Of a stretch of 48,737 nucleotides of DNA, positions 28,139 through 36,310 are shown one piece after another. The notes below the pieces were generated by a model. It was not told the origin of the DNA, did not search any database, and was given only the letters and a program-made list of their open reading frames with translations. Source of the stretch: Chloroflexi bacterium TSY (lineage in GTDB: Bacteria > Chloroflexota > Anaerolineae > Caldilineales > Caldilineaceae); assembly GCA_019217005.1 (NCBI GenBank), contig JAHBNG010000115.1, positions 1 through 48,737 of the forward strand, given 5' to 3'. Both the position numbers and the translations under genes were made by a program. Numbering within the stretch: the stretch's first letter is position 1; every line of letters starts with the position of its first letter.

Positions 28139-28291
28139 TTAACATCCACCACCATTGCCAGCAGAGCAAGCATACACATTCGGCGTAACATCCAACCCAA
28201 CCTGCTCCGCAACCACACCCGAAGCGGTAATCGTAGCAATCGTCAACGCAACAGCAACAACAAACTTAGCAATAAGATTCTTGGTATTCAT
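28139..28291 (-). CDS. 50-residue exported peptide ending CSAGNGGGC
   Basis: Too short for most gene finders. The ATG (28291-28289) has AAAGGA nine to ten bases upstream. The peptide begins MNTKNLIAKF, followed by a hydrophobic run VVAVALTIATITASGVVA and a likely signal-peptidase site after VVA (about residue 29). The predicted mature part starts EQVGLDVTPNVYAC and ends CSAGNGGGC at the C-terminus, with only two Cys (42 and 50). Eight residues separate them, so a disulfide or thioester ring is possible. The tail is preserved as YACGGNNGGGC in the broken second copy (30234-30302), giving the consensus YACxxxNGGGC-stop. It lies convergent to a TPR gene. It could be a signalling peptide, a bacteriocin-like peptide or a RiPP precursor; no modification enzyme is adjacent. 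I recognise no described family. Confidence 0.75.
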   Translation of the reverse strand: MNTKNLIAKFVVAVALTIATITASGVVAEQVGLDVTPNVYACSAGNGGGC

Positions 28292-28304
28292 CTCAGAGGT
28301 TCCT

Positions 28305-28317
28305 TTCGTGAAACGAA
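28305..28317. promoter_or_regulatory. Small palindrome in the peptide-gene leader
   Basis: TTCGTGAAACGAA is a perfect TTCGT-GAA-ACGAA inverted repeat just 5' of the peptide gene's ribosome binding site. It may be an operator or a leader hairpin. Low confidence because such short palindromes occur by chance. Confidence 0.3.
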
Positions 28318-28571
28318 GTGAAATAGGTTTCTAGAAAGGGTCTAGAGATGTGGGATCCCGCAGCGGGGTCTACCCGACCATCTTCGGCGTCCCGATTTCG
28401 GTCCCCCTCTCTTCTTAGGAGAGGGGCCAGGGGTGAAGTCCGCTGTCTTGCAAGTCATCTGTGTGACCCAGATTGTGCGAGTGAGGCGTGAATAAATCGG
28501 ATGATTTCTTGGTTGTTTCCTTCCTCATTCGCATCTGCCCTCAGTTTAACGGGCGGCTATCTGCTGGCTAC

Positions 28572-28690
28572 CACAAACCTATCACACGCCATGACGGGGG
28601 TTTGTGATAGGTTTGTGTCCCAAAGTGTGTAAACGCAATCGGCTCTTTGACCCGAGCAATGCTCGTTTACACGCTTTGTGGTACACACTC
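28572..28690. repeat. Two adjacent hairpins, the second shared with 46112-46187
   Basis: CACAAACCTATCACA (28572-28586) pairs exactly with TGTGATAGGTTTGTG (28603-28617). Next, GTGTCCCAAAGTGTGTAAA ... GTTTACACGCTTTGTGGTAC (28613-28690) is a longer palindrome. The second half-element has a close copy at 46112-46187 with the same layout, so it is a dispersed intergenic repeat. Confidence 0.7.
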
Positions 28691-29062
28691 TATGTGCTGA
28701 TAGAGCATCGAGAGATAGGGTATTGTGGATCAAACTGGGATTGTATTGGGGCTCGTAGTGGGGTTGTAAGGTGAAGGTTGTAGGTAACTGGGAGAGAGGA
28801 TGACAGAGAAGGGGACAACAGCTTAGACAAATTTGTTCATTAATGCGACAATAAGTCTAGCGAGGCTCCGCCTCAGATCGACAAGATGGTGCAAGTTAAA
28901 TGTTGAAGGTAGTAGGCATCGGCGAGACAGAGACGTTCAACTTTCAACTGTTCACACAAAACTTGACTCAAATGCATCGACTTTGGGCTCTCTAGCCTTC
29001 TAGCAGTTGAACAATCTCGTTTTGTCGGATTGCTAGGCATTGACATTCAATGGTACAGAGCT

Positions 29063-29117
29063 CCAGAAAAATTCCGTCTCATGTCTCAAACAACAAAGTC
29101 GGGATAGAATTTTTCTG
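29063..29117. repeat. Diverged third copy of the 57-bp palindromic element
   Basis: CCAGAAAAATTCCGTCTCA ... GTCGGGATAGAATTTTTCTG, with perfect 11-bp arms CAGAAAAATTC/GAATTTTTCTG. Layout and end sequences match 3897-3953 and 48119-48174, but the centre differs. It lies about 40 bp upstream of the HNH pair. Confidence 0.55.
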
Positions 29118-29154
29118 AATAAGTCTTTTGTCTTGATTAATGGAGGGTTATTGC

Positions 29155-29532
29155 ATGGTAACCATAACATTGGAAATTCCCGATCGCTTGGCTTCTGATA
29201 TAGAACCGATTCGTGGCGAACTACCGCTTTTTTTGAGTATTACGAGACAACTGTTTCGTCCTGCCAGTGACGAGACTGCACATGCGCAGCCCATATATTT
29301 CGCCTATAAACAATTGATCGATTTTCTAGCACTATCGCCTTCACCAGAGCAGATCAAAAATTTTGCCATTTCTCCTCGAGCACAGGAACGTGTAGACGAT
29401 CTGCTGGACAAACATGGCGAAGATGAATTGACCGACGAAGAGGCGGCTGAGCTACGTGTTTATCGACAAATCAACGAGGTTATGGGTATGAAAAAAGCCG
29501 AGGCAGCATTAGCGCTAGCCGGTACAATCTAA
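29155..29532 (+). CDS. Small acidic partner of the HNH nuclease, unknown function
   Basis: 125 residues. It begins MVTITLEIPDRLASDIEPIR and ends GMKKAEAALALAGTI. The N-terminus looks like a short beta strand plus helix, as in small antitoxin-like proteins; a middle part, YFAYKQLIDFLALSPSPEQI, is helical. The start is taken at 29155, because GGAGGG lies seven bases upstream, and not at the ATG at 29140 that lies within that ribosome binding site. The stop is three bases before the HNH gene, so the two form an operon. Pairs of this type occur widely in cyanobacteria and Chloroflexota; whether it is an immunity protein is unproven. Confidence 0.7.
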   Translation: MVTITLEIPDRLASDIEPIRGELPLFLSITRQLFRPASDETAHAQPIYFAYKQLIDFLALSPSPEQIKNFAISPRAQERVDDLLDKHGEDELTDEEAAELRVYRQINEVMGMKKAEAALALAGTI

Positions 29533-29535
29533 GTT

Positions 29536-29952
29536 ATGGCTCGTCCACACATTGTTGCGATAACTCGTCGTTTCGTCATTCAAAGAGCAGAACAGCGGTG
29601 TGAATACTGTTTGCTCCCAGCGGAGTGGGTCAGTATATCCCACCATATCGACCATATTATCCCGCTCAAACATGGTGGCGTTACACACGTGGATAATTTG
29701 GCCTACGCTTGTTTCGATTGTAATATTGCCAAGGGTTCTGACATTGCCACATTTGATCCACTAACGAGGGAGATGAGCCGACTGTTTCACCCACGAACAG
29801 ACAATTGGTTAGCTCATTTCAGCTTAGATAACAACCGCATTATTGGTCTAGATGTCGTCGGCCGAGCGACAAGTCAACTCCTCCAGTTCAACGAACCGTC
29901 CCGCGTATATCAAAGAAAGCTACTGATCGCAGCAAACGTATATGGACTCTAA
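29536..29952 (+). CDS. HNH endonuclease
   Basis: 138 residues with a complete HNH signature: CEYCLLPAEW (first CxxC), SHHIDHIIPLKHGGVTHVDN (His-Asn core) and NLAYACFDCNIAKG (second CxxC and catalytic Asn/His region), so a zinc-ribbon HNH nuclease. The N-terminus RRFVIQRAEQRCEYC is typical. The C-terminus has no obvious DNA-binding domain. It is coupled to the small gene upstream with a 3-base gap. Probable role: a DNA-cleaving part of a small mobile or defence unit. Confidence 0.88.
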   Translation: MARPHIVAITRRFVIQRAEQRCEYCLLPAEWVSISHHIDHIIPLKHGGVTHVDNLAYACFDCNIAKGSDIATFDPLTREMSRLFHPRTDNWLAHFSLDNNRIIGLDVVGRATSQLLQFNEPSRVYQRKLLIAANVYGL

Positions 29953-30040
29953 ACTTTTCGCTTTATTCGTGTCTTCAGTTACTCGTTAAGCTGTCGTCTG
30001 GAAGTCGAATCCTATCTGGGCTTCCAGTTCCTATAATTGA

Positions 30041-30217
30041 ATGAAGCGATGTTTGTTCCATCTTCGAGATGGTCAGTTATCTAAAGCAGACTATTACAAA
30101 AACCAAGCATTGACCATTTACCGTCAATTCCATCTTATATTAGACGAATCTCGGCTGCTAAAAGAAATTATTGAGATAGAACAAGGTAACCAAAAAAAGA
30201 CGGCTCACAACTCGTGA
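30041..30217 (+). pseudogene. C-terminal remnant of a second TPR protein
   Basis: From ATG 30041 the reading is MKRCLFHLRDGQLSKADYYK, NQALTIYRQFHLILDESRLL, then KEIIEIEQ. It aligns with the last 44 residues or so of the TPR protein at 27011 (LIYLQDSNLAKAEQYRIKAL, TIYEQFNNIIGKTRLLADF) at about 45% identity. Everything upstream of this repeat is missing. Its stop (30215-30217) lies inside the terminator arm, and a peptide-gene remnant converges from the other side, so it is the second copy of the TPR/terminator/peptide module. Confidence 0.8.
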
Positions 30218-30230
30218 GCCGTCTTTTTTT
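30192..30230. terminator. Strong bidirectional terminator
   Basis: AAAAAAAGACGGCTCAC, a five-base loop (AACTC) and GTGAGCCGTCTTTTTTT give a 10-bp GC-rich stem with A- and T-runs on both sides, a classical rho-independent terminator in either direction. It sits between the TPR remnant and the peptide remnant, in the same place as 28092-28130 in the first copy, though its sequence is unrelated. Confidence 0.92.
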
Positions 30231-30233
30231 GGT

Positions 30234-30302
30234 TTAGCATCCTCCACCGTTATTGCCACCACACGCATACACATACACCCACTCGCCTCGATCAACTCCT
30301 CA
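30234..30302 (-). pseudogene. Remnant of a second GGGC peptide gene
   Basis: The minus-strand reading ends VYVYACGGNNGGGC-stop (stop at 30234-30236). The last 12 residues match VYACSAGNGGGC of the intact peptide at 28139-28291. Upstream, the frame meets a stop at 30300-30302 and no signal peptide is left, so the 5' part has been lost or replaced by the leader of the ATPase gene. Its nearest terminator and TPR remnant preserve the layout of the intact module. Confidence 0.75.
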
Positions 30303-30379
30303 ACTCCACTGAACCATGCTATAATGAGCATCGGCAAAAAGCTTAGAATTTTCGATCCGGCAGCATCCAGGAAAACGAA

Positions 30380-31733
30380 ATGATTCCTCACACGCTGCAA
30401 AACCCAGAGCGCCCCGATCCCATCCAAGAACGGGTGGGCTTAGGCATCTTTACCGATCGCGAGCGGGAGATGGATTCGCTCATGGAGTGGGTGGAGACGG
30501 TGGTCCAAAGATATGGTCACTCTCAGGCACTGGTCTCCCATCGGCGCTACGGCAAGACGGCCATTCTGGAACGGCTCTACAATCGCCTCTTCTGGGAACG
30601 AGAGGATGTGATGCCCTTCTATTTTGAACTGCATGATGGCATCAACCGCATATGGCTACCGGATCTGGCCGAACTCTACCTCTATGCGTTTTTACAACAG
30701 TTTTTGGCCTATCGAACACGCAATGCGACGCTCGCATTTGAACGTCATATATCGTTTGAGTATCTCTATGAAATTGGTGAACAAGTTGGTGAACCCCTGG
30801 TAATTGGAGGCCATTGACACCTGGCAACAGGAGAATGGCACCAGTCAAAACCTCAAAATACACAGTGTCCTGCATCAGCTACCCCATGACTTTGCTGTCA
30901 AAACGGGGTTGAGCATCATCGTTATGTTCGATGAGTTCCAGCGATTGAATCAGGTACTCTATTACGACCAGGCATTCACCCAACCCATTCCACGCTATAC
31001 AGATTCCTACTCCGGAGTGGTTGCCTCCGTCAATGCGCCCATGCTGCTTGCCGGTTCGCAGGTAACATTGCTGACAGAAGAGGCGTTAACGGGGTCCATG
31101 CTTGGGCGTGTCACGCTTGATTATATCGAGCGATTACCTCTACCGGGTGCGGCTGAATTGGTTCTCAAGTTTGTCCGGCGACGGAAGCTGAACATCTCGC
31201 TGAATCTGGCTTATACTATGAGCCGTTTGGTAGATGGTCACCCCTACTACATTTGGTGCCTCATCCATAGTAAATATCGAGAACTCGATCTGACCACTGA
31301 ACAAGGAATCAAAGATGCGCTCACCTTTGAAGTGGAGAACCGAGCTGGTCATATCAATGAGTTCTGGCGTTATCATTTTGCGCAAAACATGGAGACCTTC
31401 AATCTGCCCTATGCCCGTCAGATGATCTTCTATCTAAGCCACTATGCAGAGAGCGAAGTGCGCGTGGAGAAGCTTGTCGAGGATCTGCAACTCCCGCTCA
31501 CCATCGAAGAAACCAACGAGACCCTACGCAAGCTCATTTGGTGTGATTTGGTGCGCGAGCGCGGGAATCAGTTCTATGGGGGGCTTTCCGATCCACTCTT
31601 GGGACGGATGTTGCGCATCGAGTATAGCTGGGAGATCGAACGGCTGACCCGAGACGAGGCTATCGAAAAGGTACAAAACGAATTCGTTGAAGAGATACTC
31701 GCTGCCAAGGATGAGCTGATTGCCAAGTTGTGA
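30380..31733 (+). pseudogene. AAA/STAND-type ATPase, frameshifted
   Basis: The first frame (30380-30817) has FTDREREMDSLMEWVETVV and a Walker A region VSHRRYGKTAILERLYNRLF, where SHRRYGKT replaces the usual first Gly with Ser. The frame breaks near 30800 (EQVGEPLV) and resumes as EAIDTWQQENG in the second frame (30804-31733), which holds Walker B IIVMFDEFQRL, the arginine-rich GSMLGRVTLDYIERLPL and a winged-helix-like C-terminus. Together about 450 residues, the size of archaeal-type ATPases (AAA_14-like) that often pair with PD-(D/E)XK nucleases. A remnant of a related family follows on the opposite strand. Confidence 0.75.
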
Positions 31734-31951
31734 GGCGAGTTGAATCAGTGGATTGAGCGGTGGAATATGGAATTATCGTTTTGAAGCGAGCTGCGTAGGC
31801 ATCCGCGGTTCAAGAAAAATGGATTCTTCCAAAAATGATTGCGGTGGCGTCTTTGTCATACCGCAAAGACACGAAACCCTTGACTACCAATGCAGTAGAT
31901 GACAAATTGTGAGAGCCGTGCCTTTGGATATTCCTTGCGAATCCCTTCAGC

Positions 31952-32336
31952 CTAGCCACCGATTTGCACTGTATCATCCGTCTGCAGTTCAAATTCGTCG
32001 ATACTCGTGTTGAAGGTGCGTTTGAACTCGGCATTTGAGTAGTACTTGAACTCAATGATCCAGCGCAGTCCCGCAAATTTCTCGTGATACTTGCCAACGA
32101 ATTCGAGGTCGCTCTTGCCCTTGGGATAGGAACGTTCCACATTCCAGGTAAACCAGCGCGAAAGATGACGGTTACAAAGCTCGAAGAAGGTGGTGCGGTA
32201 GAAATTTTCATTCACTTGCGTAAAGATAGCCTCCGGCAATTGGGAAACATACTCATTCCAGTTTGTCTACAAAATAGCTGTTATCCTGCACCAAATCTTC
32301 ATAATTGGCAACAGCATACGGAATTGTCTTTGGCAT
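31952..32336 (-). pseudogene. AAA-ATPase-like/PD-(D/E)XK protein with large internal deletion
   Basis: The N-terminus MPKTIPYAVANYEDLVQDNS, then YFVDKLE (32336-32253), is the signature start of the AAA-ATPase-like (PF09820) family; it stops at once. The next ORF (32239-31952) is the C-terminal nuclease part: NFYRTTFFELCNRHLSRWF, ERSYPKGKSDLEFVGKY (Asp) and RWIIEFKYYSN (ExK). Most of the ATPase between them, several hundred residues, is gone. A decayed gene. Confidence 0.8.
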
Positions 32337-32412
32337 CAATTTGCTCCTCGGCAGAGGGTTCAATCTGTACGCATTTGCTGCCTATCATCTTACCCCAACT
32401 GTATTTGGAAAT

Positions 32413-32542
32413 CAATAGACATTATAGGGATTGAAAAATAGGACACGGATTATCAGGATGAACACGGATTCTCTCTGAGTAAATCCGTAAAAATCTGTGT
32501 TCATCCGTGTCCCATCCTCTGAATCCTTATAATCTCTAATAC
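32413..32542. repeat. TCCGTG-family dispersed repeat, copy B
   Basis: CAATAGACATTATAGGGATT, then ATAGGACACGGATTATCAGG, AAATCTGTGTTCATCCGTGT and CTGAATCCTTATAATCTCTA. GGACACGGAT and ATCCGTGTCC are complementary and can form a long stem. It ends about 42 bp before the SARP start codon. Near-identical to copy C. Confidence 0.85.
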
Positions 32543-32584
32543 ATGGGCTGATTCATCTCACAAGGACTTGTGGTAAAATAGGCT

Positions 32585-35500
32585 ATGCCCGCTCTACACC
32601 TATCATGCTTCCAATCTGCCCAAGCCTGGCTTGATGGAAAGTCCCTAACCAACTTCTCGCGCGTCAAGGCCCAGGCGCTGCTGATCTACTTGGCCGTCGA
32701 ACAAGAACGTCCCCATCGGCGAGACGCGCTGGCGGGGCTGTTCTGGCCCGATTCGCCCGAAACAAGGGCGCGGCGCAACCTCTCCCAAACGTTGATGGAA
32801 CTGCGTCGTACGCTGGGCGATGCGGGTGTTGACCATCCAAACGAGCCTTCCTTCCTACTGGCCACCAACCAGACCATCACGTTTAATTCCGCAACCGACC
32901 ACTGGATAGACGTGACCGCATTTGAGGCTGCTATCGCCGCAGACTCACCAGACTATGCCCAAGCCGTGGAGCTCTACCGCGGTCCCTTTTTGGCTGACTT
33001 TGATGTGCCCGATAGCGATCTCTTTGAAACATGGGTATTGACCCAGCGCGAAAATCTCCATCGCTGGGCGCTGGATGCCTTTCGCAAACTCAGCCTGGAG
33101 CACGAACAGCAGGGAGAGCTAGAACAAGCGCGTCAAGTCGTCAATCGATTGCTCGTCTTGGCCCCGTGGCAAGAGGAAGCCCACGCCCAACTGATGCGGC
33201 TGCTGGCCCTCTCCGGTGAACGGACTGCCGCCTTGGCCCAATACGATACTCTCTCTCAAATGCTCATGGATGAACTGGGCGTCTCTCCATCAGAGGAGAC
33301 CGACCAGCTCTATGATCAGATTCTGGCGGGGGAAATTGGCGGGAATGCAGCGCCACAGATTCGTCCAGCTGCGGTTGCCTTGCCGTCTGTTCCCGCCCCA
33401 CCCGAACCAGCGAATCCACCACTGATTGGTACATTTGTTGGGCGGCAGCAGGAATTGGCCCACTATGCCGAGCAGCTTTTGCTCAACAACGTAGCGATCA
33501 TCAGCGGCATGGCTGGCGTGGGTAAAACCGCGTTGGCTGTTGCGCTAGCCGAAAGATGGCAGACCCAATCATTAGATGAGGGGACTGCGGCTGCCCTTTT
33601 TCAACGCGTACTCACTGATACGACTCAGATCCATTCGACCCCTTTACATTCGACTCAGATCAACGCTCCAGCAAATGCCAAACCGACATCTGATCAGCCG
33701 GGAAAACCGCTGACGACCGATTCCTCACCCATGTCCTCTCTGGCCCAAGAGGAACCACGCAAAAAGCGGGTCTTTTGGCACAGATTTCACACCGGCGAGG
33801 GAATGACGACTCTCCTTTGGAAGCTGGCCGCGTTTCTGGCTTGGCACGGGCAAACAGAGCTGTGGCAGCAGTTGCAGATGGCACGCCAAACTGGTAGCGA
33901 ACCGCCTCAACCAACCCTACTCTTTGACTATGTGCTGCAGATGTTGCGTGGCCAGGGATATTTGCTCTGTCTGGATAATCTGCCTTTGCTCGATGATCCG
34001 CTGCTCAGCCTTCTTATCGCGCGCTTGCAAACGTTGCTGGCCCAGGGAGAGCTCGCTCTGATTATCACGACGCGCCAACTGCCTGATTTCCTAGATTTTG
34101 TTTCGGTTGCGCCATTGATGGGCATGACCCAACCGGATATTGAGCAGTTGGCCGCGGCGCGTGGTCTCTTTTTACAAGAAGAGTGGAGTGCCAACTTATA
34201 TACCCACACCGAAGGCAATGCCCAGCTGGTCATCCTGGCCTTCAATGTGCTCGAGCGGGCGACCGATCCAGCTCGAGCCTTAGCCCTGCTGGCGGAGGCC
34301 GATGACATTGAGCGTTATCTAACCAAAGAGGTGGATGACCGTCTCAGTGAGGATGAGCGGGAAGTGTTGATTGCCGTATCCGTCCTACTGGGCTATCCCG
34401 CGGATCGGGAGATTATTGAGTGCGTCAGCGAACAGCGACGTCTCAAGCGGATTCTGCGCAATCTGACGGACCGCCATCTCCTGATCCGCTCCCAGAGTGG
34501 CGAGCAGGACACCTATCACGCCCATACCATCGTGCGTGCCTACTACTATGATCTTCCCAGCCGCCGTGAGTTACGGGCCATGCACCAGCGGGCCGCGGCC
34601 TATTACGAGGAAGAGATGTCCGAGCTCTTTCAGGCCACACGCCACTTTGAGCGGGCCGGCGCCCATGACAAAGCCGCGACTTTGGCGACCCGCGACGTAT
34701 GGGGATTGATCAACCAAGGAAAAGCCCACGCCATGCAGCAGTTGCTGGCACGACTGGCTGATCATCAATTAGAGCTAGAAATATCCATCAAAGTCAACAT
34801 GGCATATGGCCAAGTTTGTCGCTTTTTGGGCAATAGTGATGAAGCAAGGGTGCATTATCAAGCGGCCCTGTCGCGATTCAGTGAGTCTCCAGACCTGGCC
34901 CATTGGCATGAACTGCAGGGAGAGATCGCGCTCGGCATGGGCGAAGCGCTGCGCAACACGTCGCCAACGGCTGCGCTTGAGTGGTTGGAACGAGGATTGG
35001 CCGAATTGCTTGCAGTTGAAGAATCAGAAGGACAATTGCCAGAAGCGTGTGAACAACTCGTTGCGGCGTTGCAGATTCGAATAGGCAATCTCCACTGGAC
35101 TTTGAGCCGTTACGAGTTGGCCATGGACTGCACGAAAGCAGGACTGACGCGCTTATCTCCTCACCCCAGCCAATGGCGAGCACTGGCGTTCTTAACCCTG
35201 GGCAATGTCTACGATGTTCAAGGCCACAAAGAGCAGGCCCGATCAGCCCTGCAAGAATCCTTAGCCATCAGTCGCCAACTGCATGACACCTACTGGATGA
35301 TTGTTGCCACCAGCATTCTGGGAATCAACCTGGAGATCGCTGGTGATTGGCCCGCTGCGGCCATCCATTATCAGCAGGCTCTGGCGCTGGCTGAACAGAC
35401 GGGCAATTTACCCCAGAGCGCCCGCGTTGAGAACTCTCTGGGATTGTTGGGCATGAAGCGAGGAGATGATGAAGAGGCCCTGACGTTACTGACTCACGCC

Positions 35501-36073
35501 TTGGAACTGAACCGCAAACTCGGCATCGAACGTGAACTACCCTACGTACTGGGTAGCCTGGCTCAGGTGCAGATCCAGCGTCAAGAATGGGTTGCTGCGA
35601 CCAAGACCTTGGCCGAAGCAGAAGAGATCGCGGCAAATTTGAAAACACGCTACCCCCTGGTGGAAGTCAATTACCTACAAGCTCAGGTTGCTTTGGCCCA
35701 AGATCAGCTACCTGAAGCGTACACCCTGGCCGAAGCCGCCATTCAACTGGCAGATGAACTAGAGTCGATTGAGGAGGCGGCCATTGCCCAGCGGGTGCGA
35801 GGAATGATTTTGGTTGCCGACAAACAACCGGAAGCAGCCTTAACTGAGTTTGCCAAAAGTTTCACTCGTTTGGCCGATCGTGATCCATATGAGGCGGCCC
35901 GTACCCAACTGGCGTGGGGGCAGACACTGATGACCATCGGCAACATGGACGAGGGATACTCTCTGCTGCAAGAAGCTCAACAGACGTTTGAAAGACTCGG
36001 CGCGCAGCGAGAGCTGACGCAACTCGCCTCTCTGTCGCAGATGCTAATCGATATTGACGAACTCATCCAGTAA
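32585..36073 (+). CDS. SARP-NB-ARC-TPR regulator, full length
   Basis: 1162 residues. Residues 3-100: OmpR-like DNA-binding domain (ALLIYLAVEQERPHRRDALA, TRARRNLSQTLMELRRTLG). Residues 105-250: BTAD. Residues 280-560: NB-ARC ATPase with Walker A GMAGVGKTALA (308 onward), LLCLDNLPLL as Walker B and ALIITTRQLPDF as sensor. Then a winged helix (RLSEDEREVLIAVSVLLGYP) and, from about 700 to 1150, a TPR superhelix (ARVHYQAALSRFSESPD, ALAFLTLGNVYDVQGHKEQA, RVENSLGLLGMKRGDDEEAL). A stretch of about 75 residues before the Walker-B region (after ALAERWQTQ) is low complexity. Closest domain order is AfsR/MalT-type STAND regulators. The metalloprotease gene follows; a link is unproven. Confidence 0.92.
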   Translation: MPALHLSCFQSAQAWLDGKSLTNFSRVKAQALLIYLAVEQERPHRRDALAGLFWPDSPETRARRNLSQTLMELRRTLGDAGVDHPNEPSFLLATNQTITFNSATDHWIDVTAFEAAIAADSPDYAQAVELYRGPFLADFDVPDSDLFETWVLTQRENLHRWALDAFRKLSLEHEQQGELEQARQVVNRLLVLAPWQEEAHAQLMRLLALSGERTAALAQYDTLSQMLMDELGVSPSEETDQLYDQILAGEIGGNAAPQIRPAAVALPSVPAPPEPANPPLIGTFVGRQQELAHYAEQLLLNNVAIISGMAGVGKTALAVALAERWQTQSLDEGTAAALFQRVLTDTTQIHSTPLHSTQINAPANAKPTSDQPGKPLTTDSSPMSSLAQEEPRKKRVFWHRFHTGEGMTTLLWKLAAFLAWHGQTELWQQLQMARQTGSEPPQPTLLFDYVLQMLRGQGYLLCLDNLPLLDDPLLSLLIARLQTLLAQGELALIITTRQLPDFLDFVSVAPLMGMTQPDIEQLAAARGLFLQEEWSANLYTHTEGNAQLVILAFNVLERATDPARALALLAEADDIERYLTKEVDDRLSEDEREVLIAVSVLLGYPADREIIECVSEQRRLKRILRNLTDRHLLIRSQSGEQDTYHAHTIVRAYYYDLPSRRELRAMHQRAAAYYEEEMSELFQATRHFERAGAHDKAATLATRDVWGLINQGKAHAMQQLLARLADHQLELEISIKVNMAYGQVCRFLGNSDEARVHYQAALSRFSESPDLAHWHELQGEIALGMGEALRNTSPTAALEWLERGLAELLAVEESEGQLPEACEQLVAALQIRIGNLHWTLSRYELAMDCTKAGLTRLSPHPSQWRALAFLTLGNVYDVQGHKEQARSALQESLAISRQLHDTYWMIVATSILGINLEIAGDWPAAAIHYQQALALAEQTGNLPQSARVENSLGLLGMKRGDDEEALTLLTHALELNRKLGIERELPYVLGSLAQVQIQRQEWVAATKTLAEAEEIAANLKTRYPLVEVNYLQAQVALAQDQLPEAYTLAEAAIQLADELESIEEAAIAQRVRGMILVADKQPEAALTEFAKSFTRLADRDPYEAARTQLAWGQTLMTIGNMDEGYSLLQEAQQTFERLGAQRELTQLASLSQMLIDIDELIQ

Positions 36074-36128
36074 AAACGTGGGGAAACATCTGCTTTCAAA
36101 ACGACCGTGGGATAGTCCTTCATTCAAA

Positions 36129-36278
36129 CAATAGACATTATATGGCTTGAAAATAGGACACGGATTTTCAGGATGTTCACGAAGTGGGCGTTTCGCCAAC
36201 ACAGATTCTCTCAAAGTTAATCCGTGAAATCTGTGTTCATCCGTGTCCCATATTCTGAATCCTTATCATCTCTAATAC
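36129..36278. repeat. TCCGTG-family dispersed repeat, copy C
   Basis: The same outer sequence as copy B (CAATAGACATTATA ... CTCTAATAC), but with an extra 20-bp or so hairpin, GAAGTGGGCGTTTCGCCAAC, in the middle. Its end lies 33 bp before the metalloprotease ATG, mirroring copy B upstream of the SARP gene. Confidence 0.85.
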
Positions 36279-36310
36279 TCGACCTCGTGATTGGAGACAC
36301 TATAATACTC

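Larger units (their letters stand above)
28292..29062. other. Gene-free repeat-rich region
   Basis: I see no protein-like ORF. It holds, in order: a palindrome at the peptide leader, a CCCCTCTC...GAGAGGGG hairpin followed by CCAGGGGTGAAG (about 28401-28437), a 15-bp perfect hairpin (28572-28617), the 28613-28690 palindromic repeat and a GCGAGGCTCCGCCTC hairpin near 28860. It looks like a landing zone of short repeats between the peptide gene and the HNH pair. Confidence 0.5.

Noticed and set aside
30158..30427. 89-residue minus-strand ORF covering the peptide remnant
   Set aside because: It reads in a different frame from YACGGNNGGGC, starts inside the ATPase gene and runs through the terminator.
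36224..36310. N-terminal extension of the metalloprotease
   Set aside because: It would put 29 residues before a good signal peptide and lies in the dispersed repeat; the ATG at 36311 is better.
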